Shown: in pieces, positions 17,958 to 28,162 of the stretch
Layout: every line of letters starts with the position of its first letter
Numbering within the stretch: position 1 is the stretch's first letter
Origin: Rectinema subterraneum
GTDB lineage: Bacteria; Spirochaetota; Spirochaetia; Treponematales; Rectinemataceae
Assembly: GCA_009768935.1 (NCBI GenBank)
Contig: WESA01000005.1
Location: 33,701 to 97,700 of the forward strand
Direction of reading: 5' to 3'
Length of the DNA: 64,000 bases
The notes under the pieces: model-generated
What the model was told of the DNA's origin: nothing
What the model saw: only the letters and a program-made list of their open reading frames with translations
Database searches by the model: none
Translations under genes and position numbers: made by a program

Positions 17958-18364
17958 AAGAAAAATATATTCTCGAGTATACGGAACAAGTTGTCGAAGA
18001 GCCAATTATTTATAGCCTGGTAAAACATTTCGATGTGAAGGTGAATATTCTGCGCGCCGAGATTTCGCCGGGGCGCGAAGGAAGCATGCTGGTCGAAATC
18101 GAGTGCGAGCCGGATAGCCTGGCCAGGGCTGAGGCATTTCTGAACGAACATTCTGTGCGAATGATCCCTATCGCGGAAAGCCTTGGCTTTCAGCAAGAGG
18201 CATGCATCGATTGCGGAGCGTGTACAGCAGTGTGCTTTTCGGGATGCCTCACGATCGGGGAGCCTGACTGGAAACTGCACGTCGATCGCAGCAAGTGCAT
18301 AGCCTGTGGGCTGTGCGTGCCTGCCTGTCCTCTTGGCCTTTTTACGCTCAAATTCGGAGACTGA
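17954..18364 (+). CDS. NIL-domain ferredoxin (MA1822 type), homocysteine biosynthesis
   Basis: A 136-residue protein with an N-terminal NIL domain (about residues 1-75) and a C-terminal two-cluster ferredoxin with motifs CIDCGACTAVCFSGC and CIACGLCVPACPLG. It matches MA1822, the partner needed with DUF39 proteins for homocysteine formation in anaerobes; it presumably supplies electrons for reductive sulfur transfer. The ATG at 17954 overlaps the stop of the DUF39 gene; the frame is open before it but inside that gene. UPF0280 follows three bases after its stop, so the three form one transcription unit. Confidence 0.93.
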   Translation: MKEKYILEYTEQVVEEPIIYSLVKHFDVKVNILRAEISPGREGSMLVEIECEPDSLARAEAFLNEHSVRMIPIAESLGFQQEACIDCGACTAVCFSGCLTIGEPDWKLHVDRSKCIACGLCVPACPLGLFTLKFGD

Positions 18365-18367
18365 AGG

Positions 18368-19168
18368 ATGAGCAAGGGCGCGGGTAGGCCGCACCGCGGA
18401 GCTCCCGTCCGGGAGCGCTTCTACCGGGACACCATGGGTAAGCGCTTCCGGTCATGGACTATCCAGTATAAGGAAAGCGACCTCTGGATCGGTGTTTCTC
18501 CCGAGTCCTGGAGCCCAGGAATGGAGGGGACGGCAATAGCGGCACTCATGGATGCCCGGAAGCAAATTGAGGGGTATGGCAGATCCCGGAAGTCAGCTGC
18601 GAACTTTTTTGAAACCCTTGCACCAATGGACGACGACCTTTCGGCCCCGCCTGTGGTGCGGGCCATGCTCCAGGCGGGCCTGAAGGCTGGCGTCGGCCCG
18701 ATGGCGGCCGTAGCCGGGGCAATAGCAGAACATGTCGGCAGAGCGCTCATTTCTGCCTTCGGCTGTAAGGAAATAATTGTCGAAAATGGCGGCGATCTCT
18801 GGCTCGCTTTCTCAAGCCCTCTTGAAATTGCAGTATTTGCGGGCAATTCGCCGCTCTCGGGTGTTCTTGGTATCGAGATACAGCCCGAGCTTTCGCCATG
18901 CGGGCTATGTACATCGAGCGGGACTGTCGGCCCATCATTAAGTTTTGGCTATGCTGACGCCGCGGTGATTCTCTGCCGCGATGCTGCAACCGCGGATGCC
19001 TGGGCGACAGCAGCCGGCAATATGGTACAAACAGCGGATGATATCGAGCCAGCACTCGCAAGCTTGCGCAAAGCCAGCGAAGTACTCGGCGCTCTTATCG
19101 TGGTCGGAGACAGGATGGGCATGCAGGGATGTTTTCGCTTGAAGCCTTTGCCGAAGGGTCATAATTGA
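18368..19168 (+). CDS. UPF0280 family protein (MA1715 type), sulfide assimilation
   Basis: This 266-residue protein belongs to COG2122/UPF0280. The Methanosarcina homologue MA1715 improves sulfide use for cysteine and homocysteine synthesis when sulfide is low. Visible family stretches are [10 protein letters not shown] near the start, [27 protein letters not shown] and [22 protein letters not shown], with a conserved CxxC. It follows the NIL-ferredoxin closely, behind GGAGACTGAAGG. Its last 74 bases overlap the convergent metH gene in antisense. The biochemical step remains undefined in the family. Confidence 0.9.
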   Translation: MSKGAGRPHRGAPVRERFYRDTMGKRFRSWTIQYKESDLWIGVSPESWSPGMEGTAIAALMDARKQIEGYGRSRKSAANFFETLAPMDDDLSAPPVVRAMLQAGLKAGVGPMAAVAGAIAEHVGRALISAFGCKEIIVENGGDLWLAFSSPLEIAVFAGNSPLSGVLGIEIQPELSPCGLCTSSGTVGPSLSFGYADAAVILCRDAATADAWATAAGNMVQTADDIEPALASLRKASEVLGALIVVGDRMGMQGCFRLKPLPKGHN

Positions 19169-22100
19169 GCGCACCGATAAGCCAGGCTTCGGCAACCTCG
19201 GGTGGCTCTCCTCGCCGGGCCGCGTAATCCTCGACCTGATCCCGCCCTATTTTCCCCACCGAAAAATAGCGGGCTGAAGGGCTTGCAAAGTACCAGCCGC
19301 ACACGGCGGACGCGGGCCTCATCATAAACGATTCGGTGAGCGAAAGACCAATCCGCTGATTCACATCCAATAAGGAAAAAATGAGCGCCTTGTCCCTGTG
19401 ATCAGGGCAGGTAGGGTAGCCCGGGGCGGGCCGGATTCCCTCGACTCCGGAACAGCCGAATCCCCAATAGGCGTCCCGGACGAGCATGTAGAGGCGCTCC
19501 GAAGCCGCTTCGGCCAGGCGATCAGCCAGGCTCGCTATCAAAAGCGCACGGTAGTCGTCGGCCTTTGCATCCAGCGCAATCTTGCTCTCTTCAAGATTGC
19601 CCCCAGCATTTACTGCGAAGGCTCCAATCCAGTCAGGTTTGCCGCTTTCCGCTGCCTGCAGAAAGTCCGCGAGGCACAGATAGCCGCCTTCCGGCTTGAA
19701 ACGCTGCTGACGCAGGCATGGAAGCCTGGCCCGAAGACTAGTTCTGTCTTCTCCTGCGTAAATAAGGATATCGTCCTGCGCGCGAGCAGCGGGAAATATT
19801 CCGAAAACGCTCTTTACCTCAAGAAGGCCACTCCGGGCAGCACGTTCGAGGAGTTCCATAGCATCTCGATAGAACCGGCGCGCCTCTTCGCCCTTCTGCG
19901 GATCCTGAAGAATGTCGGGATAGCGCCCTTTAAGGCCCCATGCCCTAAAGAAATGCGACCAATCGATCATGGGAACAAGGTCAGCTACTTTAAAAGCAAG
20001 CACAGCCGGACCAGGCTCGTGGGGACGTACGGGCGGCACAAGGTTGGAAGCACTCGCATTGCGCCGCGCCTCCTCAAGACTCACATAGCGCACAAGTTCC
20101 CGCCCTTCCTGATAACGAGTCCTCGTGTTCTCCTGTTCCATCCGTACCTGTTCCAGATAGGAATTGCGCCGTCCTTCCGAAAGAAGCTTGTCCATCACGC
20201 CGGGCGCCTGGGAGGCATCGCCCACGTGGATAACCGGACCAGAGTACTCAGGAGCTATCCTGAGTGCCGTATGGAGCGGGTTTGTCGTAGCGCCACCAAC
20301 CAGCAGCGGTATGTGTAAGCCGCGTGCTTCCATCAGCGAAGCCACTCTTCCCATCTCTTCCAGCGAGGGCGAAATAAGGCCGGAAAGCCCGACTGCATCG
20401 ACGCGGTATTCGATTGCCGCTTCTACAATACGTTCGGAAGACACCATCACCCCAAGATCGATCACCTCATAGCCGTTACAGGAAAGTATGAGAGAAACTA
20501 TATTTTTGCCTATGTCGTGTACATCGCCCCTGACCGTAGCAAGCAGAATTTTCCCCCTGCTGGAAGGCTGTCCCGCCTGCTCAGCCTCGATGTATGGCTG
20601 AAGTATGTGCACCGCTTCCTTCATCACCCTCGCGCTTTTAACGACCTGCGGAAGAAAAAGCTTGCCCTCCCCAAAGAGCGAACCCACCTTGTTCATGCCT
20701 TCCATGAGCGGCCCTTCAATGATTTCAAGGGCACGGGCATACTGGCGTCGAAGCTCTTCGATATCATCTTTCAGTGTCTCGGACTTGCCGGATACAAGCG
20801 CATGAATAACCCGATCCTTCGGAGAGAGTTTTTCGCTCGCTTCGCCAGGCTGACCAGAAGCTGAGCCCGAAAGACCCGCTGCAACTTCGATCAGCCGTTC
20901 AGCAGCATCCGGCCTTCGGTTCAGCACCAGATCTTCGATCCTCTCCCTGATATCAGGCGGGATTTCATCGTATGGCACGAGCTGGGCAGGGTTGACAATG
21001 CCCATGTCCATGCCAGCTGCTCTCGCATGGTACAGAAAAACAGCATGCATCGCCGAGCGCAAAGCCTCATTGCCGCGGAAGGCAAACGAGAGATTGGACA
21101 CCCCACCCGAGACAAGAGCCCCTGGCAGGTTGCGCTTTATCCACGCGACGGCGGCGATATAATCCACGGCGTGGTTCCGGTGCTCCTCGATACCAGTGCC
21201 AATCGCAAAAATATTCGGATCGAGAATAATGTCCTCGGCCGGTATGCCCGCTTGCTCGGTAAGCAATCGGTACGCGCGCTCGCAGATGCTGATTTTGCGT
21301 TCGTAGTCTTCAGCCTGACCATGCTCGTCCATCGCCATAACGAGAATGGCTGCACCAAGTCGCCGGATAGTCCGAGCCCGCCCCAGGAAAGTTTCCTCTC
21401 CATCTTTCAGGCTGATTGAATTGACAATGCCCTTGCCCTGAAGGTGTTTGAGGCCCTCCAGAAGCGTGTTCCAATTGGAAGAATCGAGCATGACCGGTAC
21501 GCGCGCGATATCAGGCTCGGCTGCGACAAGATCGAGAAAGCGTGCCATGGTGTTGGCTGAATCGATGAGCGGGTCGTCCATGTTGATATCGATGATCTGG
21601 GCGCCAGCTTCGATCTGCGCCCGGGCGACTTCGAGTGCCTCGGTCAGTTTGCCTTCCCTTATAAGCCTTGCAAAGGCGCGGGAGCCTGCGACATTGGTTC
21701 GCTCACCGATGTTGACAAACAGCGTTTCGGGGCTTATATCGAGCGGCTCTAGGCCTGCAAGCACGCTGTGTTTCTGGTGGGAGCTCCAGCCGGAAGCAAA
21801 GGTCTTGGGGCGGAAAAAGCGCGGTCGAATTCCATCCAAAGCTTCCGCAATCGCTCTGATATGCTCCGGAGTCGTGCCGCAGCAACCGCCTATGATGTTC
21901 GCCCCATGCCGTTCATTCTTTTCGACGCCGCGCGCAAATTCGCGCAATACTCGTGCCATATTTTCGGGACTATCGTCGTATTCACCGAGTTCGTTGGGCA
22001 TGCCGGCATTGGGGTGCAGACTCACTGCGCACTCCGCTTCTTCAGCAATCTCTTCAACAAAAGGAAGAAGGCTCTCCGCACCCATCGAGCAGTTGAAACC

Positions 22101-22835
22101 GATGGAAAAAGGCTCGGCATGTGCAATCGAGTGCCAAAACGCGCGCGCCGTCTGACCAGCGAGCAGGCGTCCCGAGGCATCCGCAATCGTACCGGAAATC
22201 ATGAGGGGAAGTTCTTTGCCCAATTCCCGGAACACTGAATGTATGGCCCAGATCGCAGCCTTAGCATTCAAAGTATCGTACACTGTCTCGATCAGAAGCA
22301 CGTCCGCCCCGCCTTCGATGAGTCCCAGCGCACATTCCCGGTACGCAGCAGCCATCTCGTCAAAGCTCACGGCTCTTTTGCCGGGGTCGGAAGCATCAGG
22401 AGCGATGCTGAGCGATTTTGCTGTCGGCCCAATAGAGCCTGCAACAAAACGAGGCTTCTTCGGATTGCTCGCCTGTGCTTCATCGCATGCCTGGCGCGCA
22501 AGGCTCGCTCCAGCCCTGGAAATCTCCCTCACCCATGGTTCCAGCTTGTAGTCCGCCTGGCTTATGGCAGTCGCATTGAAGGTATTGGTCTCGATAATGT
22601 CGGCTCCCGCCTCCAGGTAGGCCCGATGAATATCGCGAATGACATCGGGCCGAGTCAGGCAAAGGACATCATTGTCGCCTGCAAGATTCACTGGATGGTC
22701 CGCAAAGCGCTGCCCGCGGAAATCCGCTTCGGAAAGGCGCCTGCGCTGGATCATCGTTCCCATCGCGCCATCGAGAATCAGAATCCGCTCAAAAGCCAGA
22801 CGCTCGAGCAACGCGTATTTTTCGCTTCTTTTCAT
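19095..22835 (-). CDS. metH: Cobalamin-dependent methionine synthase
   Basis: MetH transfers the methyl group of methyltetrahydrofolate to homocysteine through B12. The full-length 1246-residue enzyme has the four usual modules: homocysteine-binding ([18 protein letters not shown] and [11 protein letters not shown] with the zinc cysteines), pterin-binding ([11 protein letters not shown]), B12-binding ([15 protein letters not shown] with the lower-ligand His) and the SAM-dependent reactivation domain ([23 protein letters not shown]). The ATG at 22835 overlaps the upstream gene stop as ATGA; an earlier frame extension lies inside that gene. It faces the homocysteine genes, with a 74-base 3' overlap. 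Confidence 0.97.
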   Translation of the reverse strand: MKRSEKYALLERLAFERILILDGAMGTMIQRRRLSEADFRGQRFADHPVNLAGDNDVLCLTRPDVIRDIHRAYLEAGADIIETNTFNATAISQADYKLEPWVREISRAGASLARQACDEAQASNPKKPRFVAGSIGPTAKSLSIAPDASDPGKRAVSFDEMAAAYRECALGLIEGGADVLLIETVYDTLNAKAAIWAIHSVFRELGKELPLMISGTIADASGRLLAGQTARAFWHSIAHAEPFSIGFNCSMGAESLLPFVEEIAEEAECAVSLHPNAGMPNELGEYDDSPENMARVLREFARGVEKNERHGANIIGGCCGTTPEHIRAIAEALDGIRPRFFRPKTFASGWSSHQKHSVLAGLEPLDISPETLFVNIGERTNVAGSRAFARLIREGKLTEALEVARAQIEAGAQIIDINMDDPLIDSANTMARFLDLVAAEPDIARVPVMLDSSNWNTLLEGLKHLQGKGIVNSISLKDGEETFLGRARTIRRLGAAILVMAMDEHGQAEDYERKISICERAYRLLTEQAGIPAEDIILDPNIFAIGTGIEEHRNHAVDYIAAVAWIKRNLPGALVSGGVSNLSFAFRGNEALRSAMHAVFLYHARAAGMDMGIVNPAQLVPYDEIPPDIRERIEDLVLNRRPDAAERLIEVAAGLSGSASGQPGEASEKLSPKDRVIHALVSGKSETLKDDIEELRRQYARALEIIEGPLMEGMNKVGSLFGEGKLFLPQVVKSARVMKEAVHILQPYIEAEQAGQPSSRGKILLATVRGDVHDIGKNIVSLILSCNGYEVIDLGVMVSSERIVEAAIEYRVDAVGLSGLISPSLEEMGRVASLMEARGLHIPLLVGGATTNPLHTALRIAPEYSGPVIHVGDASQAPGVMDKLLSEGRRNSYLEQVRMEQENTRTRYQEGRELVRYVSLEEARRNASASNLVPPVRPHEPGPAVLAFKVADLVPMIDWSHFFRAWGLKGRYPDILQDPQKGEEARRFYRDAMELLERAARSGLLEVKSVFGIFPAARAQDDILIYAGEDRTSLRARLPCLRQQRFKPEGGYLCLADFLQAAESGKPDWIGAFAVNAGGNLEESKIALDAKADDYRALLIASLADRLAEAASERLYMLVRDAYWGFGCSGVEGIRPAPGYPTCPDHRDKALIFSLLDVNQRIGLSLTESFMMRPASAVCGWYFASPSARYFSVGKIGRDQVEDYAARRGEPPEVAEAWLIGALNYDPSAKASSENIPACPSCLRPR

Positions 22836-24793
22836 TTTCCGATAACCCTCAGCGCCAAGTCGATGCGTCCAAAGGGAGCGGAAAGCTGGACGCCCTGGAT
22901 ACTCCCTTTCAGCGATTCGTACAATTCGCGCGCAATCGCCACTCCCTCCTCGCGCGCTGATTCGGCACTTGCGCAATGTTCCATACGCTGAATGACCTCA
23001 TCCGGAATTTCGATGCCCGGTACTTCATTTTTCATAAAGAGAGCGTTTTTCAAGCTGGAAAGCGGCCAAATGCCCATAATGATGGAGATATGCAAGCCAT
23101 TTCGTTCTATATAATCGAGAAATTCTTCCATGACTGCTCTGTCGAAAACCGGCTGGGTAATTGCCCACTCTGCGCCTGCGTCAATTTTCTTGCGGAACCG
23201 CTCCATTTCTGTTTCGAAGTTGGCGCGACCCGGATTGACGCCTACTCCGTGCGACAGACCGGTCGGCTTGCCTATCGGCTTGCCGGAAATGTCAAAGCCA
23301 CCGTTCAGGCGGTAAATCATGCGCGTAAGGCCGATGGAGTCGATATCGAACACGCCAGTAGCATCGGGATAGTCTCCAAGCTTGGGCGGATCGCCAGTGA
23401 TGCAGAGTATATTGCGCAAGCCAATCGCATGGGCGCCGAGAAGGTCTGCCTGCATGCTGATGAGATTGCGGTCGCGGCAGGTGTAGTGAAGAATGGTCTC
23501 AAGCCCCACCTGCTGTTCGATCATGATTGCGGTGACAAGCGTGCTGACGCGCGATGTCGCGCGCGGTCCATCAGGGATATTGATGGCGTCGATGCCTGCC
23601 TGCTTCGCGATTCGAGCCTTGTCGATAATGGTGTCGAGCGTGGTACCAGAAGGAGGAACCAGTTCGAGCGAATAGACCATCTGTCCCCGTGCCAGCTTCG
23701 CCGCAAGCTGCGACTTTTCGGCAAAGGGAATGCGTTCCACCTCAGCTTTGCCAGCCTCCGGCTTCGCTCCGCCTGACTTCGAGCCAATTGGGACAAAGGA
23801 GACAATCTTGCCCGCGCCGGAGATTTCCGAAGGCCCCCTGCCACCGGGCCCCCTGTCGCCAAGCCCCTTGCCAGCGCACTCTTCCCCAGCAAAATCGTGG
23901 TCTTTGCACATGGCGCGATACTGGCGCACCGTCCGCGCCATCGACCGGATATGGTCAGGCGTCGTGCCGCAGCAGCCTCCCACAAAGCGCACGCCTTCCT
24001 GCAAATAATATTTCGTATAGGTTGCAAAATATTCAGGCGTCGACATATACATCATTCGGCCTTCAATCTGACGCGGCATGCCCGCATTCGGCTCAATAAG
24101 CAAAGGAATATCACTGCGGTGCGAATGCATCCTCTTGGCTGCCCTCAGCATGGGCTGAGGCCCGACTGAGCAATTGAGCCCGATGACATCGGCGCCGGCC
24201 TCGATCAGGCGATCCATGGCCTCTTCAAGCGTCAGCCCGAAAAGCGGGTTGCCACTCATATCGATTGTCATGCTCGCGAAAACAGGGACAGAGGTTGCAA
24301 TGCTGCGCGCTGCTCGCACTGCCTGTGCAGCCTCGGCTGCGTCTCCGAATGTTTCCAGAAGTATGAAGTCGACTCCGCCGCCTATCAGCGCTTCCATTTG
24401 TTCGCGGAATGCATCCAGCGCATCGTGCTCGGACAGCGCTCCGACAGGCTCGAGGCGCGGGCCCAGAGGCCCCACCGAACCCGCGACGTACAAACTGTCC
24501 TGGGCAACCTGGCGCGCAAGAGAAGCAGCCTGCTTGTTTATTTCCTGCACGTGGTCCTGCAGATTGTGCCTTGCAAGCTTATACCGGCCTGCACCCCAGC
24601 TGTTTGTCGTAAGGACCTCAGCCCCCGCATCCCGATAATCGCGGTGCACCGAAAGCACAAGCTCGGGAGCAGCAAGATTCGCTTCCTCAAAACAGCGATT
24701 GATGAAGACGCCCCGCTTGTACAGCTCTGTCCCCATAGCCCCATCGAAGAGCACCGGCCGTCCTTCTTTGATAACCTGCAGGATGGACTTCAT
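22832..24793 (-). CDS. Bifunctional homocysteine S-methyltransferase / methylenetetrahydrofolate reductase
   Basis: A YitJ-like fusion of about 653 residues. Residues 1-300 are a zinc-dependent homocysteine methyltransferase domain with [21 protein letters not shown] and [12 protein letters not shown]. After a glycine- and proline-rich linker the C-terminal MTHFR domain begins near residue 370 with [15 protein letters not shown] and contains [16 protein letters not shown] and [12 protein letters not shown]. It provides methyltetrahydrofolate for the metH gene, which it precedes and overlaps. The ATG at 24793 gives the normal N-terminus; no clear ribosome site is visible. In several anaerobes this fusion is paired with metH. 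Confidence 0.92.
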   Translation of the reverse strand: MKSILQVIKEGRPVLFDGAMGTELYKRGVFINRCFEEANLAAPELVLSVHRDYRDAGAEVLTTNSWGAGRYKLARHNLQDHVQEINKQAASLARQVAQDSLYVAGSVGPLGPRLEPVGALSEHDALDAFREQMEALIGGGVDFILLETFGDAAEAAQAVRAARSIATSVPVFASMTIDMSGNPLFGLTLEEAMDRLIEAGADVIGLNCSVGPQPMLRAAKRMHSHRSDIPLLIEPNAGMPRQIEGRMMYMSTPEYFATYTKYYLQEGVRFVGGCCGTTPDHIRSMARTVRQYRAMCKDHDFAGEECAGKGLGDRGPGGRGPSEISGAGKIVSFVPIGSKSGGAKPEAGKAEVERIPFAEKSQLAAKLARGQMVYSLELVPPSGTTLDTIIDKARIAKQAGIDAINIPDGPRATSRVSTLVTAIMIEQQVGLETILHYTCRDRNLISMQADLLGAHAIGLRNILCITGDPPKLGDYPDATGVFDIDSIGLTRMIYRLNGGFDISGKPIGKPTGLSHGVGVNPGRANFETEMERFRKKIDAGAEWAITQPVFDRAVMEEFLDYIERNGLHISIIMGIWPLSSLKNALFMKNEVPGIEIPDEVIQRMEHCASAESAREEGVAIARELYESLKGSIQGVQLSAPFGRIDLALRVIGK

Positions 24794-24859
24794 AGTGCAC
24801 AAAACTATTGCATAAATATTACTTTCTGGGAAGCAGAGCAGAGCTTTGCTCATGTTCCG

Positions 24860-24931
24860 TTGACACATTTTGATCACAGGCATATGATGATAATTGCATA
24901 TCTTGATATCTTAATTTTGCTATAGTCTATA
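24860..24931 (+). promoter_or_regulatory. arsR-operon promoter with two downstream dyads
   Basis: TTGACA at 24860-24865 and TATGAT at 24883-24888 are 17 bases apart, an excellent sigma-70 promoter. Just after the likely start point lie ATATC-TT-GATAT (24898-24909) and TATAG-T-CTATA (24921-24931). Their place between promoter and the arsR gene suits self-repression by an ArsR-type protein. Confidence 0.65.
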
Positions 24932-24954
24932 TCAGCTCGAAAGAAGGCTTTCTT

Positions 24955-25257
24955 ATGGCTGATCTCAAGCATGACGCATCGCGTGCGGCCGTTATTGCGG
25001 ACCTTTTGAAGGCTCTTGCACATCCTGTGCGATTGCGGATTGTCGCGCTCCTCATCGAAAATGAAGCGACTGTAAGCGCGCTCGAGCAATTGCTCGGTGT
25101 CCCGCAGTCTGTCGTGTCTCAACAATTGAGAATTCTGCGCATGGCCGATCTTGTCCAATACCGCCGAGTCAAAGGCTTTGCCACATACAGCATCAAACAA
25201 CCCCGCCTGGTCGACCTTATTCATTGTCTCGAAGGCTGCCGCACAGGCGACCTCTAG
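24955..25257 (+). CDS. ArsR-family winged-helix regulator
   Basis: A 100-residue ArsR/SmtB-type repressor. Residues 14-40 contain the family start ADLLKALAHPVRLRIVALL, and the recognition helix is in VPQSVVSQQLRILRMADLV. The metal-binding ELCVC motif of arsenic sensors is missing, and the only cysteine is near the C-terminus, so it may sense a sulfur species or redox state through another mechanism. It leads the DsrE2-TusA-membrane-DsrK operon and is divergent from the methionine genes. The dyads between its promoter and start are likely operators. Confidence 0.88.
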   Translation: MADLKHDASRAAVIADLLKALAHPVRLRIVALLIENEATVSALEQLLGVPQSVVSQQLRILRMADLVQYRRVKGFATYSIKQPRLVDLIHCLEGCRTGDL

Positions 25258-25310
25258 CCTCGTCACACCTATAACTCTCTCCCAAGCATTCATTTCCCAA
25301 AGGAGGAAGC

Positions 25311-25847
25311 ATGGATATCGAAAAAGAACTTGCCGACATCAAAGCAAAGCTTGAAGCGATGCCCGGCAAGGAAAACAAGCTTTCGATGGTCATCTTCTCG
25401 GGTGATCTCGACAAGCAGATCGCTGCGCTCATTATCGCGACAGGAGCCGCGGCGATGGGCATGAAAGTCGTGCTGTTCTACACCTTCTGGGGCACCTCGG
25501 CGCTTCGCGATCCCGCAAAAAAGGTGAACGGCAAGAGCTTCATGGGCAAAATGTTTGGCTTTATGCTCCCAAAAGGCAGAAACAAGCTCAAACTGTCCCA
25601 GATGCACATGGCTGGCATGGGAACCGCAATGCTCAAGGATCTCATGAAAAAGAAGAACGTCGCCAGCCTCGACCAGCTCTTTGAGGCTGCAGGCATGCTG
25701 GGCGTGCAGATCAACATCTGCCAGATGTCCATGGATCTGATGGATCTCAAGCGCGAGGAAATGATCGACTATCCCCATCTCAATGTGTGCGGCGTAGCAA
25801 CATTCCTGAACGATGCCAAAGAATCGGCGATTCAGCTTTTTATCTGA
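25311..25847 (+). CDS. DsrE2-like sulfur carrier protein (DsrE/DsrF/DrsH family)
   Basis: A 178-residue protein of the COG2210/DsrE2 group. It opens with a charged helix, then KLSMVIFSGDLDKQIAALIIATGAAAMG in the nucleotide-like fold (residues 24-50), and has the conserved persulfide cysteine in INICQMSMDLM (Cys137) plus Cys160 in LNVCGVATF. The fold and cysteine match proteins that accept sulfane sulfur from TusA or rhodanese. The ATG follows AAAGGAGG. The next gene is tusA, supporting a carrier pair. No dissimilatory sulfite reductase genes are present in the window. Confidence 0.9.
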   Translation: MDIEKELADIKAKLEAMPGKENKLSMVIFSGDLDKQIAALIIATGAAAMGMKVVLFYTFWGTSALRDPAKKVNGKSFMGKMFGFMLPKGRNKLKLSQMHMAGMGTAMLKDLMKKKNVASLDQLFEAAGMLGVQINICQMSMDLMDLKREEMIDYPHLNVCGVATFLNDAKESAIQLFI

Positions 25848-25879
25848 TTTTGCAAATTTTATTTTAAGAGGAGAATAGT

Positions 25880-26119
25880 ATGTCAGATTACACAGTCGCA
25901 AAAACACTCGATTGCAAAGGGCTTGCATGCCCGATGCCCATTGTCCGGCTGAGCCAGGAAATTGCCAAAATTAAGGTTGGCGAAGTCATTGAAATGTTCA
26001 CTACCGACCCGGGTTCGCTCGCAGATGTCCCCTCCTGGGCGAAGTCGACCGGCAATGCAGTCCTGGAAAACAAACAGGAAAGCGGCGTCATTCACTTTTT
26101 TGTCAAACGCCAGAAATAA
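25880..26119 (+). CDS. tusA: TusA/SirA-family sulfur carrier
   Basis: A 79-residue TusA-type protein with the active motif LACPMPIV, Cys17 being the persulfide-carrying residue of the CPxP motif, and an additional Cys12. The small two-layer fold and length fit. TusA proteins pass sulfur to many acceptors, including tRNA thiolation, molybdopterin and DsrE. Here it sits between DsrE2 and a membrane/iron-sulfur pair, so its partners are probably those. It has a strong site AAGAGGAGAATAGT before the ATG. A role in passing sulfur to the homocysteine enzymes is my hypothesis. Confidence 0.92.
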   Translation: MSDYTVAKTLDCKGLACPMPIVRLSQEIAKIKVGEVIEMFTTDPGSLADVPSWAKSTGNAVLENKQESGVIHFFVKRQK

Positions 26120-26128
26120 GGTCGTATC

Positions 26129-26902
26129 ATGGATCCGCAAGCAGTCAGCGCCGCAAGCCAGGCTGTCGTGCATACAGGCTTCGCGCTCTTTTTGGACAAG
26201 CTGTACTACTTCATCATGGTACCGCTTGTGTATATCTCGGTCATCGTGATGATTGTCGGCATTGTTGCCAAGATTGTGTCGATCGTGCGCGCCCCAATTC
26301 CCGCCTTTTCGCTGAAGACATATCCTGCCAAAAAGCGCCCCTTCCTCGCGGCGCTCGGGGATACCTTCGGCATGCCCATGATCCGGAAAGAAAAACCGCT
26401 GTTCTGGTTTTTCCTCATGATGTTCCACATCGGAATTTTCTTCCTGTTTTTTGGGCATCTCGATCTGTTCCCTGGCGTGAACCTGATGCCACCTGAATCG
26501 CGCCACATGATCGGCGCGGGAGCTGTCGGCTTGTCTGTAACGATTCCGACCTTCTACTTCCTGTTCCGGAGGTTCAAGGGTCAGGAGCGCCACATCTCCG
26601 TCCCATCGGATTATCTTCTGCTTTTGCTTCTGCTGTTTATCTTCCTGCTGGGCGACATGATCAGCTGGGGAAATTCGTGGACCGCGAATGGATTCGTTAT
26701 GACAAAGGCGGACTTCAAGAACTATTTCGGTATTCTGAAAAGCTTCTCCTTTGTCGATCCGCGCACGGTTCTGCATGGCTCGCATTATCACTTTGTGGTT
26801 CTGCACGTTTTTCTTGCTGAATTATTTATGATGATACTGCCATTTACCAAAATCGTGCACACCTTCTTCAGTCTGCCGCTGAATCTGCTGAGGAGGAGGT
26901 GA
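26129..26902 (+). CDS. NarI/DsrM-like cytochrome b membrane subunit
   Basis: A 257-residue membrane protein with about five to six helices, of the nitrate reductase gamma / DsrM type. Histidines at suitable helix positions for haem b are His100 and His110 (MMFHIGIFFLFFGH) and His221/His226 (HYHFVVLH), with His244 as another option. It starts nine bases after tusA and ends three bases before the DsrK-like gene. In DsrMK, HdrED and Tmc complexes a subunit of this kind moves electrons between the quinone pool and a CCG iron-sulfur partner. The quinone or menaquinone specificity cannot be read from the sequence. Confidence 0.82.
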   Translation: MDPQAVSAASQAVVHTGFALFLDKLYYFIMVPLVYISVIVMIVGIVAKIVSIVRAPIPAFSLKTYPAKKRPFLAALGDTFGMPMIRKEKPLFWFFLMMFHIGIFFLFFGHLDLFPGVNLMPPESRHMIGAGAVGLSVTIPTFYFLFRRFKGQERHISVPSDYLLLLLLLFIFLLGDMISWGNSWTANGFVMTKADFKNYFGILKSFSFVDPRTVLHGSHYHFVVLHVFLAELFMMILPFTKIVHTFFSLPLNLLRRR

Positions 26903-26905
26903 GCC

Positions 26906-28162
26906 ATGGAAGCAGCAACACAAGAAGCACTGAAAAAGCTGTTCGAATCCAAGCTGAACAAGGCCATGCGTCTGTATCTCGACACCTGCGCCCATTGCGG
27001 ACTCTGCGTCGAGGCTTGCCATGTCTACCAGGCGATGCCCGAAACGAAGTACACGCCCGTCGGCCGCGCCGAAGTAGTCCGCAAGCTCTTCAAGCGCTAT
27101 TTCAAGATGCAAGGCAAAATAGCGCCCTGGCTCGGCGAAGTCATCGAACTCGATGACAAAAGCGTCAATATGGCGTACGAAGCTGCATTCTCCTGCACCG
27201 GCTGCCGGCGATGCGTCACCGTCTGTCCCTTCGGCATCGATACCCAGCAGGTCATGAATATTGCAAAGCTTCTGCTTATCGGAGCTGAGAAACAGCCACA
27301 GATTCTCGCCATGCTCTCGGACATGTCCATCGCCAAGGGCGAAACATGGAAGGAAACCGCCAACGACTACATCGCAGCCCTCAACAACCTTGCGCCCGAA
27401 GTCGAAGCACTCGCACCAACCCCGCCGGGACGCCCAGCCATTCCCATAGACGTTGAAAACGCCAATGTTCTGTATGTCGGGCTTTCAGGGAAGCATTCAA
27501 TTGTGCCTGCCGCGGCGATTCTGAACGCGGCAAGCGAAAACTGGACCATCAGTCATTTCGAGGCGGTGAATTTCGCAGCGTGGCTCGGCGATGGAGAAAA
27601 GCAACGCCTTATCGCAAAACGAATCATCATGGAAGCCGAGCGCCTCAAAGTCAAGGAAGTCGCGGTCGTCGAGTGCGGCACGGCAACCAGAGTGCTGAAA
27701 TTCATGACCGGCTCCCATCCCTTCAGGATTGTGTCGATCGTCGAGCTCATCGCCCGCTACATCGAGCAAGGGCGAATCAAAGTCAAGCCCGGCACAATTT
27801 CGGGAACACTTACCTACCACGACCCCTGCCAGCTCGGCAGAAATGGCGGTGTCATGGAAGAGCCGCGCTATATCATCGGCAAGCTGACGGACAAGTTCGT
27901 GGAACTCACGCCCAACAAGGAAGCCAACTGGTGCTGCGGTGGCGGGGGCGGGCTTATTTCGCTCGGCGAGCATGAATTCCGTATGAAGACCGGCAAGGTC
28001 AAGGTTGACCAGATGCGCGCTTCGAAAGCCGACACAATCTGTACAGCCTGCGAGAACTGTCATACCCAGTTGACCGAGCTGAACGAACATTATGGGCTGG
28101 GCATGAAGGTCGAGTCGCTCACCAATCTGGTCGCGCATGCGCTGACGGGATTCGGGGCCTAG
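26906..28162 (+). CDS. DsrK/HdrD-like iron-sulfur protein with CCG domain
   Basis: A 418-residue soluble or peripheral iron-sulfur protein. Two 4Fe-4S motifs sit at Cys28/31/34/38 (CAHCGLCVEAC) and Cys97/100/103/107 (CTGCRRCVTVC). The C-terminal cysteine-rich CCG domain has Cys308 in HDPCQLG, Cys343-Cys344 in NWCCGGGGG and Cys379/382/385 in CTACENC, the arrangement that binds the special disulfide-reducing cluster in HdrB, HdrD and DsrK. Hence it probably reduces a disulfide, trisulfide or persulfide. It has a strong GGAGGAGGTGAGCC ribosome site and follows its membrane partner directly. Annotations as a succinate dehydrogenase/fumarate reductase iron-sulfur protein would be less apt. Confidence 0.87.
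   Translation: MEAATQEALKKLFESKLNKAMRLYLDTCAHCGLCVEACHVYQAMPETKYTPVGRAEVVRKLFKRYFKMQGKIAPWLGEVIELDDKSVNMAYEAAFSCTGCRRCVTVCPFGIDTQQVMNIAKLLLIGAEKQPQILAMLSDMSIAKGETWKETANDYIAALNNLAPEVEALAPTPPGRPAIPIDVENANVLYVGLSGKHSIVPAAAILNAASENWTISHFEAVNFAAWLGDGEKQRLIAKRIIMEAERLKVKEVAVVECGTATRVLKFMTGSHPFRIVSIVELIARYIEQGRIKVKPGTISGTLTYHDPCQLGRNGGVMEEPRYIIGKLTDKFVELTPNKEANWCCGGGGGLISLGEHEFRMKTGKVKVDQMRASKADTICTACENCHTQLTELNEHYGLGMKVESLTNLVAHALTGFGA

Noticed and set aside
25883..26806. 307-residue minus-strand frame across tusA and the membrane gene
   Set aside because: Antisense to genes with clear motifs; His/Asp-rich shadow composition.
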